Assembly: GCF_002277895.1 (NCBI RefSeq)
Contig: NZ_CP022999.1
Coordinates: 1,240,001-1,304,000 of the forward strand
Direction of reading: 5' to 3'
Length of the DNA: 64,000 nucleotides
DNA from: Rhizobium sp. 11515TR
Lineage (GTDB): Bacteria; Pseudomonadota; Alphaproteobacteria; Rhizobiales; Rhizobiaceae
Below are positions 24,147-32,116 of this stretch, piece by piece. The notes beneath the pieces are model-generated. The model was not told the origin of the DNA. It searched no databases and was given only the letters and a program-made list of their open reading frames with translations. The position numbers and the translations under genes are program-made. Position 1 is the first letter of the stretch, and each line of letters starts with the position of its first letter.

Positions 24147-25340
24147 ATGGACGCTCAGACGCTCGCTAGCCGACGAAGCCAAAAGGTTTGGTTGTCGGCT
24201 GATTGCGGCAATTTCGATACTTTCAAAGGTCTGGTCGAAAAGACCGCCAATCTGGCGGACTGGCCATTGGCGGCGGGGATCGAGAAAAACATCCTCATCT
24301 ATGATGGCGACAAGGTTCGCAGCGCCGCCGGGGATGAAGACGAACGTCGCGCCCTGATGGCCGAGTGGGTAGAAGCCTTTACCTCAGGTCCTGGCATCGT
24401 CGTCATCAAGAACGCCATGCCGGATACGGCAGTCGTCGATCGCGCGACTGCCGTGTTCGAAGCCATCGTCCGCGAGGAAAAAGAGAAGGGTAAGGGGGCC
24501 GGCGATCATTTCGCCAAGCCCGGCGCCAACGACCGCATCTGGAATGCGCTGGAGAAACACTGCCTGACGGATCCGGAAAATTTTGCCCGCTATTATGCCT
24601 CCACTGCCGTCGCCCTAGTGTCGGAGGCCTGGCTTGGAGTCGGCTATCAGATGACCGCACAGATGAACCGGGTCAATCCCGGCGGCACCGCGCAGAAGCC
24701 GCATCGCGACTATCATCTCGGCTTCATGTCGCCGCAGCAGATGCAGGCCTATCCCGGCCACATCCATGCCGTTTCGCCGCTGTTGACGCTGCAGGGCGCG
24801 GTCGCGCATTGCGATATGCCGCTCGAAAGTGGACCGACGCTGTTCCTACCCTATTCGCAGACCTTCTTCGAAGGCTATATCGCCTTCGGCCGGCCGGAAT
24901 TTCAGGCCTATTTCGCCGAACATCACGTTCAATTACCGCTGAAGAAGGGCGATGCCGTTTTCTTCAATCCGGCAGTCATGCACGGGGCCGGTAACAATGT
25001 CTCGAAAGACATCTATCGTATGGCGAACCTGCTGCAGGTCTCCTCGGCCTTCGGTCGGGCGATGGAGAGCGTCAACCGCAGCCGTATGTCGGTGACGATC
25101 TATCCTGCGCTTGTCGCCGCGCTCAATGCCGGCACGCTGAGCCGCGCAGAAGCTGCGAACGTGATCGCATCGACGGCCGAGGGCTATGCCTTCCCGACCA
25201 ATCTCGACAGCGATCCGCCGGTCGGGGGCCTCGCGCCAAAAACCCAGGCGCAGATCATGGCTGAGGCGATCGATGCCGGGACGGACGCAAAGCGATTTGC
25301 CGAACTCATCGCCGCCCATGCCGCACGCAGGGAGGCTTGA
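24147..25340 (+). CDS. Phytanoyl-CoA dioxygenase (PhyH)-family Fe(II)/2-oxoglutarate oxygenase
   Basis: 397 residues. The HxD iron motif is in KPHRDYHLGF and the distal His in VMHGAGNNVSKDIYRMANLLQVS, whose later Arg suits 2-oxoglutarate binding; LESGPTLFLPYSQTF is also typical. It would hydroxylate a small organic substrate in the cytoplasm. GGGAGGAG precedes the ATG. The SDR gene follows by 6 bases, so an oxygenation step followed by alcohol oxidation or ketone reduction is likely. PhyH enzymes include phosphonate hydroxylases, and a phn operon is next door, but no direct link is visible. Confidence 0.85.
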   Translation: MDAQTLASRRSQKVWLSADCGNFDTFKGLVEKTANLADWPLAAGIEKNILIYDGDKVRSAAGDEDERRALMAEWVEAFTSGPGIVVIKNAMPDTAVVDRATAVFEAIVREEKEKGKGAGDHFAKPGANDRIWNALEKHCLTDPENFARYYASTAVALVSEAWLGVGYQMTAQMNRVNPGGTAQKPHRDYHLGFMSPQQMQAYPGHIHAVSPLLTLQGAVAHCDMPLESGPTLFLPYSQTFFEGYIAFGRPEFQAYFAEHHVQLPLKKGDAVFFNPAVMHGAGNNVSKDIYRMANLLQVSSAFGRAMESVNRSRMSVTIYPALVAALNAGTLSRAEAANVIASTAEGYAFPTNLDSDPPVGGLAPKTQAQIMAEAIDAGTDAKRFAELIAAHAARREA

Positions 25341-25346
25341 GACCCA

Positions 25347-26156
25347 ATGAGCCGACTGGATGGAAAATTCGCCGTCGTGACCGGCGGCACGCAAGGCTTA
25401 GGTGCGGAAGTCGCGCGGCTCTTTGCCGAGCGGGGTGCAGCCGGCCTGACGATTTGCGGCCGCAGTACCGCCAAAGGCGAGGCGAAGGCACGGGAGATTG
25501 GCGACCGCTATAAAATACCGGTCGCTTTCGTTGCCGCCGATCTGGGTCAAGTCGAGGATTGTCGTAAAGTCATCGCGACAGCGGTCGAAAAATTCGGTCG
25601 CATCGATGCGCTCGTCAATGTCGCCGCCATCACCGATCGCGGCACCATTCTCGACACCGATCCGGATCTGTTCGACCGGATGTTCGCCGTGAATGTGCGC
25701 GCGCCCTTCTTCCTGATGCAGGACGCGATCAAGAACATGATCGCCAATGGCATCGAAGGAACGATCGTCAATATTTCTTCGATGTCGGCGATGGCCGGCC
25801 AGCCCTTCATCAGCGCCTATTGCTCTTCCAAAGGCGCGCTGGATACGCTGACCCGCAATACAGCCTTCTCCCTGCTCAGGAACCGCATCAGGGTCAACGC
25901 GCTTAATATCGGCTGGATGTCGAGCGATGGCGAGGATCGCATTCAACGCGAATATCATGGTGCTGCGGAGGATTGGCTGGCAAAAGCTGCCGCCCAGCAG
26001 CCGTTCGGCCGGCTGGTCGATCCGGCCGAGGTCGCACGCGCCGTCGCCTTCCTGTCATCGGAGGAATCCGGCCTGATGACCGGCGCCACGGTCAATTTCG
26101 ATCAGTCGATCTGGGGCGCCTATGAAGGATCGCCGCATCCGGAGAAAGCGATGTAA
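25347..26156 (+). CDS. Short-chain dehydrogenase/reductase
   Basis: 269 residues of classical SDR type. The cofactor motif is VVTGGTQGLGAEVARLF (TGxxxGxG), the NAG-like motif is LVNVAAITDRG, the catalytic Ser is in IVNISSMSA and the catalytic Tyr/Lys in YCSSKGALD. The C-terminal SGLMTGATVNFDQS fits the family. NAD(P)-dependent oxidation or reduction of an alcohol/ketone is expected, probably on the product of the upstream dioxygenase, with which it forms an operon (6-base gap). The gene is convergent with phnM. Confidence 0.92.
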   Translation: MSRLDGKFAVVTGGTQGLGAEVARLFAERGAAGLTICGRSTAKGEAKAREIGDRYKIPVAFVAADLGQVEDCRKVIATAVEKFGRIDALVNVAAITDRGTILDTDPDLFDRMFAVNVRAPFFLMQDAIKNMIANGIEGTIVNISSMSAMAGQPFISAYCSSKGALDTLTRNTAFSLLRNRIRVNALNIGWMSSDGEDRIQREYHGAAEDWLAKAAAQQPFGRLVDPAEVARAVAFLSSEESGLMTGATVNFDQSIWGAYEGSPHPEKAM

Positions 26157-26169
26157 GCCATGGAGATTG

Positions 26170-26192
26170 GCGGGAGGGAAATACCCTCCCGC
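26170..26192. terminator. Strong stem-loop between convergent SDR and phnM genes
   Basis: A perfect 9-base stem, GCGGGAGGG (26170-26178) and CCCTCCCGC (26184-26192), with loop AAATA. No T-run follows on either strand, so it is a weak intrinsic terminator at best, but its site 13 bases after the SDR stop and 53 bases after the phnM stop fits a bidirectional transcript-end structure. Confidence 0.55.
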
Positions 26193-26244
26193 TGATGGGC
26201 AGGCTGCTTGCCGGCGCGAAATGCCAACTGGCTTCCTCAGTGGC

Positions 26245-27399
26245 TCAGAAACCCTTGATCGCTCCGTCAGACCAGACCATCTTGCCGCCGCGGATCGTGC
26301 CGCGCACTCGGGGTATCCGACCGCGGTCGGCAATGACCAGATCGGCGCGGAGCCCTTCAGCGATGCGGCCGCGATCATTCAGGCCGAGCGCTTTTGCCGG
26401 GTTGGCGCTTGCCAGTGCCGCCGAGGCGGGAAGGCCGCCCTTGCCGATTTCCGCAAGCGCGATCACAGCAGGCAGAATGGCCGATGGATGATAGTCGCTC
26501 GCAAGGATATCCAGCACGCCGGCTTCATAAGCTTCCCGCGCGGAAAGATTGCCGGAATAGGAAAGGCCGCGCAGCGCATTCGGCGCGCCCATGGCCGTCG
26601 CCAATCCCAGTCGTCTTGCTTCGGTGGCCGTCGCGATATTGATCGGAAACTCGCTAATTGCAGCGCCGAGGCTATGCAGAAGTGCTGCCTTCTCGATGGT
26701 GTCGTCATCGTGGGAGGCAAGCACGACGCCGTGCTCGCGGGCCAGTTCCGCCAGGCCGTTGATGATGTCCATGCTATCGCCATGCTCGGAGCGGGCCACC
26801 ATGCGCTGTTTCACGAGTTCTGCCGCCTGCGCCTCGCTGATCTTCTTGGCCTTTGCCGTGTTGGCGATATGCAGCTCGATGTCGCGATATTGTCCCTGGC
26901 CCGGCGTGTGATCCATCAGCGAAATCAGGTGCAGCGCACCGGCGTGGATCAAGGTCTTTGCCTCTTTCAATGCGGGCAGGAACGTCACCTCGAAGCGGCC
27001 ATGGATGCGGTGGTCGATCAAAAGCTCTTCCCGCATCGATGCGAGCTTTTCGATCATCGCATGGGTATGCTCTATGGAGCGGACATGGCCGTACGTTGCC
27101 GGGGTGAAGGCGACAGCCGCGTAGGCTGTCGTCACGCCATTTGCGGCGAGCATCTTGTCGAGGTCGTAGACGCCGAGTTCGAGCGGCATGCGGACATTGA
27201 CGCGCGGCTCCACGCACTTTTCGATCATATCGCCATGCATGTCGACAAAACCGGGCAATAGAAACCGGCCGTGCCCGTCCACTTCCGCTCCTTCGATAGG
27301 CCGCTCGCTGATTTCAGCGATCAGTCCGTCCTCGATCCTGATAGCGCCGCGCTCGATCACGCGGTCCTGCAATATAATTTCGAAATTACTCAGCCACAT
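26245..27399 (-). CDS. phnM: PhnM, ribose 1-phosphonate 5-triphosphate diphosphatase-like amidohydrolase
   Basis: 384 residues. In C-P lyase pathways PhnM removes pyrophosphate from alpha-D-ribose 1-alkylphosphonate 5-triphosphate. Metal-site motifs of the amidohydrolase fold are kept: LPGFVDMHGD (E. coli ELHTD), HGRFEV, LISLMDHTPGQGQ, VLASHDDDT, EFPINIATA and LASDYHPSAILP. The last gene of the minus-strand phnG-M operon; its start lies 14 bases inside the phnL coding region. With a PhnJ that lacks its catalytic cysteines (see phnJ), the substrate may differ from the canonical phosphonate. Confidence 0.9.
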   Translation of the reverse strand: MWLSNFEIILQDRVIERGAIRIEDGLIAEISERPIEGAEVDGHGRFLLPGFVDMHGDMIEKCVEPRVNVRMPLELGVYDLDKMLAANGVTTAYAAVAFTPATYGHVRSIEHTHAMIEKLASMREELLIDHRIHGRFEVTFLPALKEAKTLIHAGALHLISLMDHTPGQGQYRDIELHIANTAKAKKISEAQAAELVKQRMVARSEHGDSMDIINGLAELAREHGVVLASHDDDTIEKAALLHSLGAAISEFPINIATATEARRLGLATAMGAPNALRGLSYSGNLSAREAYEAGVLDILASDYHPSAILPAVIALAEIGKGGLPASAALASANPAKALGLNDRGRIAEGLRADLVIADRGRIPRVRGTIRGGKMVWSDGAIKGF

Positions 27400-28132
27400 C
27401 GTCTTGCTCGTCCTCGATCTTGATGGCTTCCAAATGAAGTTCCCGGTCGATCAATGCCTTTACATCGTCCGGATGGTGAAAGACACCGATCATCGCGACG
27501 CCGGACGCTTTGAGCTGTGTCAGTCTTTCGACCAGTGCCCGGCGGGCGGAATAGTCGAGCGAAGCGGTCGGTTCGTCGAGCAGCAGCAGGCGCTGCGGCA
27601 GGATGAGCGCGCGGGCCAGATTGACCTTCTGCTGCTCGCCGCCGGAGAAGGTTGAGGGATAAGCCGACCAGAGCTGCTTCTTGACGCCGAAGGCATCGAG
27701 CCACCGCCGCGCCTCGGCCAAGGCTTCGGAATGCGGCGTACCGGCCAGCCTCAGCGGCTCGGCAACGATCTCTTCGGCCGCAACGCGCGGGCGGGCATTG
27801 AGGAATTGCGTGACGAAGCCGATTTCGCGGCGGCGCAGCACGGCAATGTCGACATCCGCCGCCGTCGCGAGATCGATGATCCCTTCCTGCGTGTGATAAT
27901 AGACGTGGCCGGCGCGCGGCAGGTAAGAGCGGTAGAGCGTGCGCAGCAGCGTCGATTTGCCAGCGCCGTTCTCGCCCTTAAGCAGGATGAATTCACCCGC
28001 ATTCAGGTCGAATTCGATATTCTCGAAGGCAAACAGCGTGCGCTTGAGATGGTGCATTTCGAACTGCTTCGAAAGGCCCTGGACGCGCAGTACCGGGGGC
28101 GTGGCTTGCCGGGCGGAAACCTGAATATTCAT
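27386..28132 (-). CDS. phnL: PhnL, ABC-type ATPase of the C-P lyase complex
   Basis: 248 residues from ATG 28132 (MNIQVSARQ, ribosome site CAAGAG); the longer open frame upstream overlaps phnK and is not homologous. PhnL is a cytosolic ABC protein that binds the PhnGHIJ core with PhnK. Walker A is LLKGENGAGKSTLLR, the signature STFSGGEQQKVNLARAL, Walker B LLLLDEPTASLD, switch histidine in GVFHHPDD. All ATPase motifs are intact. It overlaps phnM by 14 bases and follows phnK by 13 bases. Confidence 0.9.
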   Translation of the reverse strand: MNIQVSARQATPPVLRVQGLSKQFEMHHLKRTLFAFENIEFDLNAGEFILLKGENGAGKSTLLRTLYRSYLPRAGHVYYHTQEGIIDLATAADVDIAVLRRREIGFVTQFLNARPRVAAEEIVAEPLRLAGTPHSEALAEARRWLDAFGVKKQLWSAYPSTFSGGEQQKVNLARALILPQRLLLLDEPTASLDYSARRALVERLTQLKASGVAMIGVFHHPDDVKALIDRELHLEAIKIEDEQDDVAE

Positions 28133-28145
28133 CTCTTGCGTTTCC

Positions 28146-28973
28146 TCAAAGCTTGGCGTGAACGAGCTGCTGCGTATAGGCGTGCTGCGGATCCTGGAAG
28201 ATTTGGTCGGCCAGGCCGTGTTCCACAACCTTGCCGCGTCGCATGACCATCACCCGGTCTGCCATCGTGCGTATGACGCCGAGATCGTGCGAGACCAAAA
28301 CCATGGTGATCGAACGCTCGCGCTGCAACCGCTTCAGCGTGTCGAGGACCAGTGCCTGGACGCTGACGTCGAGGCCGGTCGTCGGCTCGTCGAGCAGCAG
28401 GACGGCCGGCTCGAGCGCGATTGCCTTGGCGAGCTGGACGCGCTGCTGCATGCCGCCGGAAAGCTCGTTCGGTCGGGCGTCCATGCGCTCGATCGGAAAT
28501 TCGGAGGCATCGAGCGACTGGCGCGCCCGTTCGCGCAGCTCGGCGAAATTGCGATTGCCTGAAATCAGCAGGCGTTCGGCGACGTTGCCGCTGCTCGTGT
28601 GGTTCATCAGCAGGCCGAGATGCGGGTTCTGATAGACGATGCCGATGTGATGCGCTCTCAGCATCCGCCGCTCGAAGCGGTCGAGCGTAAAGAGGTCGCG
28701 GCTCTCGTGCCCGGGAAGAGCAAGATTATACGTACCCGTGTCGGGCGTATCCTCAAGGTTCATCATCCTCAGAAGCGTCGACTTGCCGGAACCGGATTCG
28801 CCGACAATGCCGAGCACTTCGCCCGGATAAACAGTCACATCGACGACGCTGAGCGCGGTGACATCGCCATAGTTGCGCGCAATGCCGCGCATGGTCAGGA
28901 TGGGTTCGGCCAGCATCAGCCGCGGCGGCTGGCGGGTCAGCTCTGCCGCTTGAGTTGTAACGGGCGCAGCCAT
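28146..28973 (-). CDS. phnK: PhnK, ABC-type ATPase of the C-P lyase complex
   Basis: 275 residues. Walker A is GIVGESGSGKSTLLRMM, the signature NELSGGMQQRVQLAKAI, Walker B VLLLDEPTTGLD, the H-loop LVSHDLGV. In E. coli PhnK docks on PhnJ and its ATPase cycle remodels the core complex. It has an N-terminal extension of about 20 residues (MAAPVTTQAAELTRQPPR) compared with E. coli. The start codon overlaps the phnJ stop, so stoichiometric production with PhnJ is expected. The sequence alone resembles oligopeptide ABC ATPases, but the operon position identifies it. Confidence 0.9.
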   Translation of the reverse strand: MAAPVTTQAAELTRQPPRLMLAEPILTMRGIARNYGDVTALSVVDVTVYPGEVLGIVGESGSGKSTLLRMMNLEDTPDTGTYNLALPGHESRDLFTLDRFERRMLRAHHIGIVYQNPHLGLLMNHTSSGNVAERLLISGNRNFAELRERARQSLDASEFPIERMDARPNELSGGMQQRVQLAKAIALEPAVLLLDEPTTGLDVSVQALVLDTLKRLQRERSITMVLVSHDLGVIRTMADRVMVMRRGKVVEHGLADQIFQDPQHAYTQQLVHAKL

Positions 28974-29884
28974 CAGTCCATCCTTCCATTCTTGTACCAG
29001 GTCTCGCCGATCTCGACCGATTCCGCTTCCGATTTGCGGATGTGCTTCACGCCGAAATGGCTGTCGGACAGTTCGTATTGTGAAGAGCCATCCTCCTGCG
29101 GCAGCTCGTTCATGAAGAAGCCGGTGACGTTGCTGCGGTAGCAGGTCTTGTCCTGGTGATCCTCGACGCGGTAGGGCACATCATCGAAAATAAGCGGTTC
29201 GACGCGCGTATAGGGCGGCACGGCGAAGATGCGCTTCTCGCGGCCGGCGGACAGGATTGTCAGGTGGCCCGCCTGATTGAGCTTGGGCACGTCCCAGCGC
29301 GGGATCGGCGATGGCGTCATCACATGCCGGCCGTTGACCATGCTCGGATAGCTGGACCCTTGCATGATCCGCCCCGATTTGACGAGCTGTTCGTAGAGCA
29401 CCAGCCACAGCTGCCCATAATCGGCATCGCCATGCATTTCGCGGGCGACGGACATATCCGGCTGCACCGGGCGCAACGGTTCCGGATTCGGAACCTGCAG
29501 TACCAGGACCTGATCTTCGCGCAGCTTTTCCTCCGGAATGCGGTGGCGGGACTGAATGATGGTTGCGGCCATCGTGTCTTCCGTCTCGACGGCGCCGCCA
29601 ACCCGCGTCACGAACTTGCGGATGCTGCTGGCATTGACGGAATCGTCGGATCCCTGGTCGATGACTTTGACGACGGATGTGGGCTTGAGCAGCGTCAGCG
29701 TCACCTGCAGCCCGCCCGTTCCCCAGCCGCGAGCGATCGGCACTTCGCGGCTCGCATAGGGCACCTGGTAGCCGGGAACGGCAATCGCCTTCAGGATGCG
29801 GCGGCGTATTTCGCGCTTGGCGGATTCATCGAGGAAACCGTAGTTGAAGGCCATCCAGGGCTTGGTCAATTCCTGAAGTTTCAT
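28973..29884 (-). CDS. phnJ: PhnJ homologue lacking three of four radical-SAM/catalytic cysteines
   Basis: 303 residues, collinear with E. coli PhnJ: FNYGFLDESAKREIRRRILKA, VPGYQVPYASREVPIARGWGTGG, VIDQGSDDSVNASSIRKF, RHRIPEEKL, PSPIPRWDVPK and AGREKRIFAVPPYTRVEPLIFDD. In E. coli C241, C244 and C266 hold the 4Fe-4S cluster and C272 forms the catalytic thiyl. Here the aligned segments are KTCYRSNVTGFFMNE and QYELSDSHFG: Cys248 is kept, but the other positions are Ser251, Leu272 and Gly278. Spacing is nearly unchanged (3, 21, 6 against 3, 22, 6), so this is substitution, not truncation. Radical C-P bond cleavage should be impossible; the frame is intact and well conserved elsewhere, which argues for a changed function rather than decay. 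Confidence 0.88.
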   Translation of the reverse strand: MKLQELTKPWMAFNYGFLDESAKREIRRRILKAIAVPGYQVPYASREVPIARGWGTGGLQVTLTLLKPTSVVKVIDQGSDDSVNASSIRKFVTRVGGAVETEDTMAATIIQSRHRIPEEKLREDQVLVLQVPNPEPLRPVQPDMSVAREMHGDADYGQLWLVLYEQLVKSGRIMQGSSYPSMVNGRHVMTPSPIPRWDVPKLNQAGHLTILSAGREKRIFAVPPYTRVEPLIFDDVPYRVEDHQDKTCYRSNVTGFFMNELPQEDGSSQYELSDSHFGVKHIRKSEAESVEIGETWYKNGRMD

Positions 29885-30975
29885 AGTGCGACCTCCTCCT
29901 GTTGCGGGGCGAGCTTTTCGGTGACGGCCGGCTTTACGGCGGCAGTGTCCTTGTCGGTCTTGACGCGGCGGAGCGCGTCGGGGGTCGACTGGAACGTGAC
30001 GTAATGCGGAAGCTTGAAGTGAATGCAGAAGCCGGAGCTTTCGATCGGCTCGGTGTGATAGAGCACGAATTCCTCGTTAGCAGCTGGGTGCGGATTGGGC
30101 TGGTTGGAGGCAAGGTCGAGCGTTGCCGCCGCGATCACCTTCACCTCGTTCCAGCCAAAGGTCGCCGAAAAGCCCAGTTGCAATTCCTTCACCTTGGAAA
30201 TGACTTCGGTCTGGCTCACACGAACGCGGCCCGCGCTGAAGATTGTACCCGATGGATGGCGCAGGCGAACAGGCGCATAGGCCAGGCGCAGCTCGTTGAC
30301 CGTCGGATGCACAGCGCTATAGCCGCGCATGCTGGCATAGCCGAGCGCCAGCGTGCCGCCGGTGTCGGCGCGGGCCAGGCTTTGGAGCTTGTGGGCGCGT
30401 GCTGCTGGAAACAGCAGCGGCTCGCGCGTCAGATCCGGGATTTCCTCAGGCGCGACGGTTTCGCCCGGATGATTCGGAATAAGCCCTTGTGCCTTCTGCC
30501 AGCTGGTCAGTGAGGGTTGCGTCGCTGGCGCCGGCTTGGCAGCCGGGATCACCGGTTCCGGGACATAATCATTGCCCTGCAACACGTCGACCTGAAGCAG
30601 GCGATGGGAGTAGTCCAGCGTCGGCCCCAATATCTGGCCGCCGGGAATATCCTTGAAGGCGGCCGAGATGCGTCGGACCGTCAGAAGATCCGGCTGATCG
30701 ATGGGGTCTGCAACGGCGATCCGTGGCTGCGTCGTGCGGTAAGCGCGCAGCAGAAGGATCGCCTCGTAGAGATCGCCGCCGGCCTGGGCGAGCGCCAGAG
30801 CGGCGAGGTCGGGCTCGTAAAGCGATGCCTCTCCCATCAGCCGGTCGATGAGATAGGGAAGGCCAGTGCGAACAGCGTCGACACGCTCTCGCGTGATCGG
30901 GCCGAGATCGGCGCGGAAAAGCCGTTCCGCCTGTTCGATGGCGTATTCGCCACCGCGGGTTGCTACATAGGCCAT
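29881..30975 (-). CDS. phnI: PhnI, nucleosidase/phosphonate ribosyl-transfer subunit
   Basis: 364 residues. In the known pathway PhnI with PhnG and PhnH replaces adenine of ATP by a phosphonate; alone it acts as a purine nucleosidase. Matches include YVATRGGEYAIEQAERL, LALAQAGGDLYEAILLLRAYRTT, RRISAAFKDIPGGQILGPTLDYSHRL and ANEEFVLYHTEPIESSGFCIHFKLPHYVTFQ. The zinc-site histidines of E. coli (H328, H333) correspond to His319 and His324. The central region (about 215-270) is more divergent than in typical PhnI. The start and stop overlap the neighbours by 1 and 4 bases. Confidence 0.9.
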   Translation of the reverse strand: MAYVATRGGEYAIEQAERLFRADLGPITRERVDAVRTGLPYLIDRLMGEASLYEPDLAALALAQAGGDLYEAILLLRAYRTTQPRIAVADPIDQPDLLTVRRISAAFKDIPGGQILGPTLDYSHRLLQVDVLQGNDYVPEPVIPAAKPAPATQPSLTSWQKAQGLIPNHPGETVAPEEIPDLTREPLLFPAARAHKLQSLARADTGGTLALGYASMRGYSAVHPTVNELRLAYAPVRLRHPSGTIFSAGRVRVSQTEVISKVKELQLGFSATFGWNEVKVIAAATLDLASNQPNPHPAANEEFVLYHTEPIESSGFCIHFKLPHYVTFQSTPDALRRVKTDKDTAAVKPAVTEKLAPQQEEVAL

Positions 30976-31520
30976 CAGAGCACCTCGATTGTCGTGGAAC
31001 GGGGAATGCCGAGCAGGCGTCTGCCATCAACGAGATAGAGATCCCAGCCGAGCGGATAGCGGATTGCCTTGGCACGCATATGCCAGAAGGCAGGATCGAT
31101 GCCGTCGATCTCGATTGTCACGCTGTCCTTGATGCCGGGTCCCGTCAGACGCAGTCGCTGTCCGGAGCCAAATCGCGCGGACGCAAACAGCGTTGCGGCA
31201 TCATCGGGATACAGTAGGCTGCCGATGCGCAATGTCGACAAGGTTTCGACAGCTTCGGAGGAGCCGATAGCAGCAAAGACATAATCCGAATCGGCAAGCG
31301 GCATTCGTCTCGCACCGGTTGGGGCCATCTTTAGGTCCAGCGCCGGATCGCTTGTCACATGGAAGCTGCATTCGCGATCGAGCAGGCTTTCGGCGAGCGG
31401 CCAGAAGCCTTCGGCAGGCAATTCACGCGGCTGGCCGGGTCGGCTCACCGCCCACATGAGTTCCTCGAAGGTGGCGTTGGTGCGGGTGTCGTCGAGGGTG
31501 GGCAGGAGATTGCTGGCCAT
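30975..31520 (-). CDS. phnH: PhnH, C-P lyase core subunit
   Basis: 181 residues. PhnH has a PLP-transferase-like fold without cofactor and is part of the G2H2I2J2 core. Family features: ATFEELMWAVSRPGQPREL at the N-terminus, SGQRLRLTGPGIKDSVTIEIDGIDPAFWHMRAKAIRYPLGWDLYLVDG and the C-terminal GIPRSTTIE. It is about the family length. The gene is separated by 2 bases from phnG and overlaps phnI by one base. Confidence 0.88.
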   Translation of the reverse strand: MASNLLPTLDDTRTNATFEELMWAVSRPGQPRELPAEGFWPLAESLLDRECSFHVTSDPALDLKMAPTGARRMPLADSDYVFAAIGSSEAVETLSTLRIGSLLYPDDAATLFASARFGSGQRLRLTGPGIKDSVTIEIDGIDPAFWHMRAKAIRYPLGWDLYLVDGRRLLGIPRSTTIEVL

Positions 31521-31522
31521 GG

Positions 31523-31984
31523 TCAGAATGTCTCCATCTGCACGCGGGTTGCCTCGACTTTCTGCAGGAGCTGCCGGTCTTCCTTTTCCTGATGGCGCCG
31601 TTCGGCATTCAGGAGCTCAAGGATGAGACCCGCCTGATGACCGGCGGCGATCGCTGCATCGATCACAGCCATTCCCATGGCGTGTTCGAGATCCCGGCCG
31701 ACCACTGCGCCATAGCCTTCCACGGCGCGATCCGGCACGCGGATATGCGCTTCGGACACCAGAACTTCGCCGAGATGGAAGGCGGTGCTGCGAACGGTGT
31801 CGATCAGCGGCAGCATGGCAAGGCCGGTGCGGTTCACGACGACATCGACCTCGCCGAGGGTGTCGAGCACCTTTTCGGCCGCAGCCTTGATGTGCGCCGG
31901 GCGGCCTGCGGCGAGAATGTCCAGTGCCTGCGCATGCGTATAGGATGCGTTGACCGGGTTACCAGTCTTCTCCTCAGTCATCAT
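31523..31984 (-). CDS. phnG: PhnG, C-P lyase core subunit
   Basis: 153 residues. Identified by position and by RTGLAML, FHLGEVLVSEAHIRVPDRAVEGYGAVVGRDLEHAMGMAVIDAAI, which matches the FxLGE and GY..VLGRD..HA motifs of PhnG. The usual ARxGGTG segment before FxLGE is replaced by LIDTVRST, another sign that this complex differs from the canonical one. The ATG at 31984 is preceded by GAGGAAACG. First gene of the minus-strand operon; a long perfect palindrome lies 47 bases upstream of the start. Confidence 0.87.
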   Translation of the reverse strand: MMTEEKTGNPVNASYTHAQALDILAAGRPAHIKAAAEKVLDTLGEVDVVVNRTGLAMLPLIDTVRSTAFHLGEVLVSEAHIRVPDRAVEGYGAVVGRDLEHAMGMAVIDAAIAAGHQAGLILELLNAERRHQEKEDRQLLQKVEATRVQMETF

Positions 31985-32030
31985 CGTTTCCTCGGGTATC
32001 AGGATTTGTTCGGGAGTGGGGCTCTAAAAT

Positions 32031-32059
32031 ATTCGAATGATTACTATAATCATTCGAAT
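32031..32059. promoter_or_regulatory. Palindromic operator upstream of phnG
   Basis: A perfect inverted repeat with 13-base arms, ATTCGAATGATTA (32031-32043) and its complement (32047-32059), around CTA. On the minus strand the centre supplies TATAGT, a plausible -10 box for phnG, with TAGACA 15 bases upstream. A bound repressor would block the promoter. The CATTCGAATG core recurs in front of the GntR gene at 33227-33236. Confidence 0.75.
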
Positions 32060-32116
32060 GAATTGTCTATGGCATTTTGCCTTGCTTGAAGAGATTTTCG
32101 GAGTGCAGCGAATTCC

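Noticed and set aside
24147..26156. PhyH dioxygenase and SDR as part of the phn pathway
   Set aside because: They are on the opposite strand, separated from phnM by a strong stem-loop, controlled by their own LacI gene and lack the CATTCGAATG site. A link is possible but not supported.
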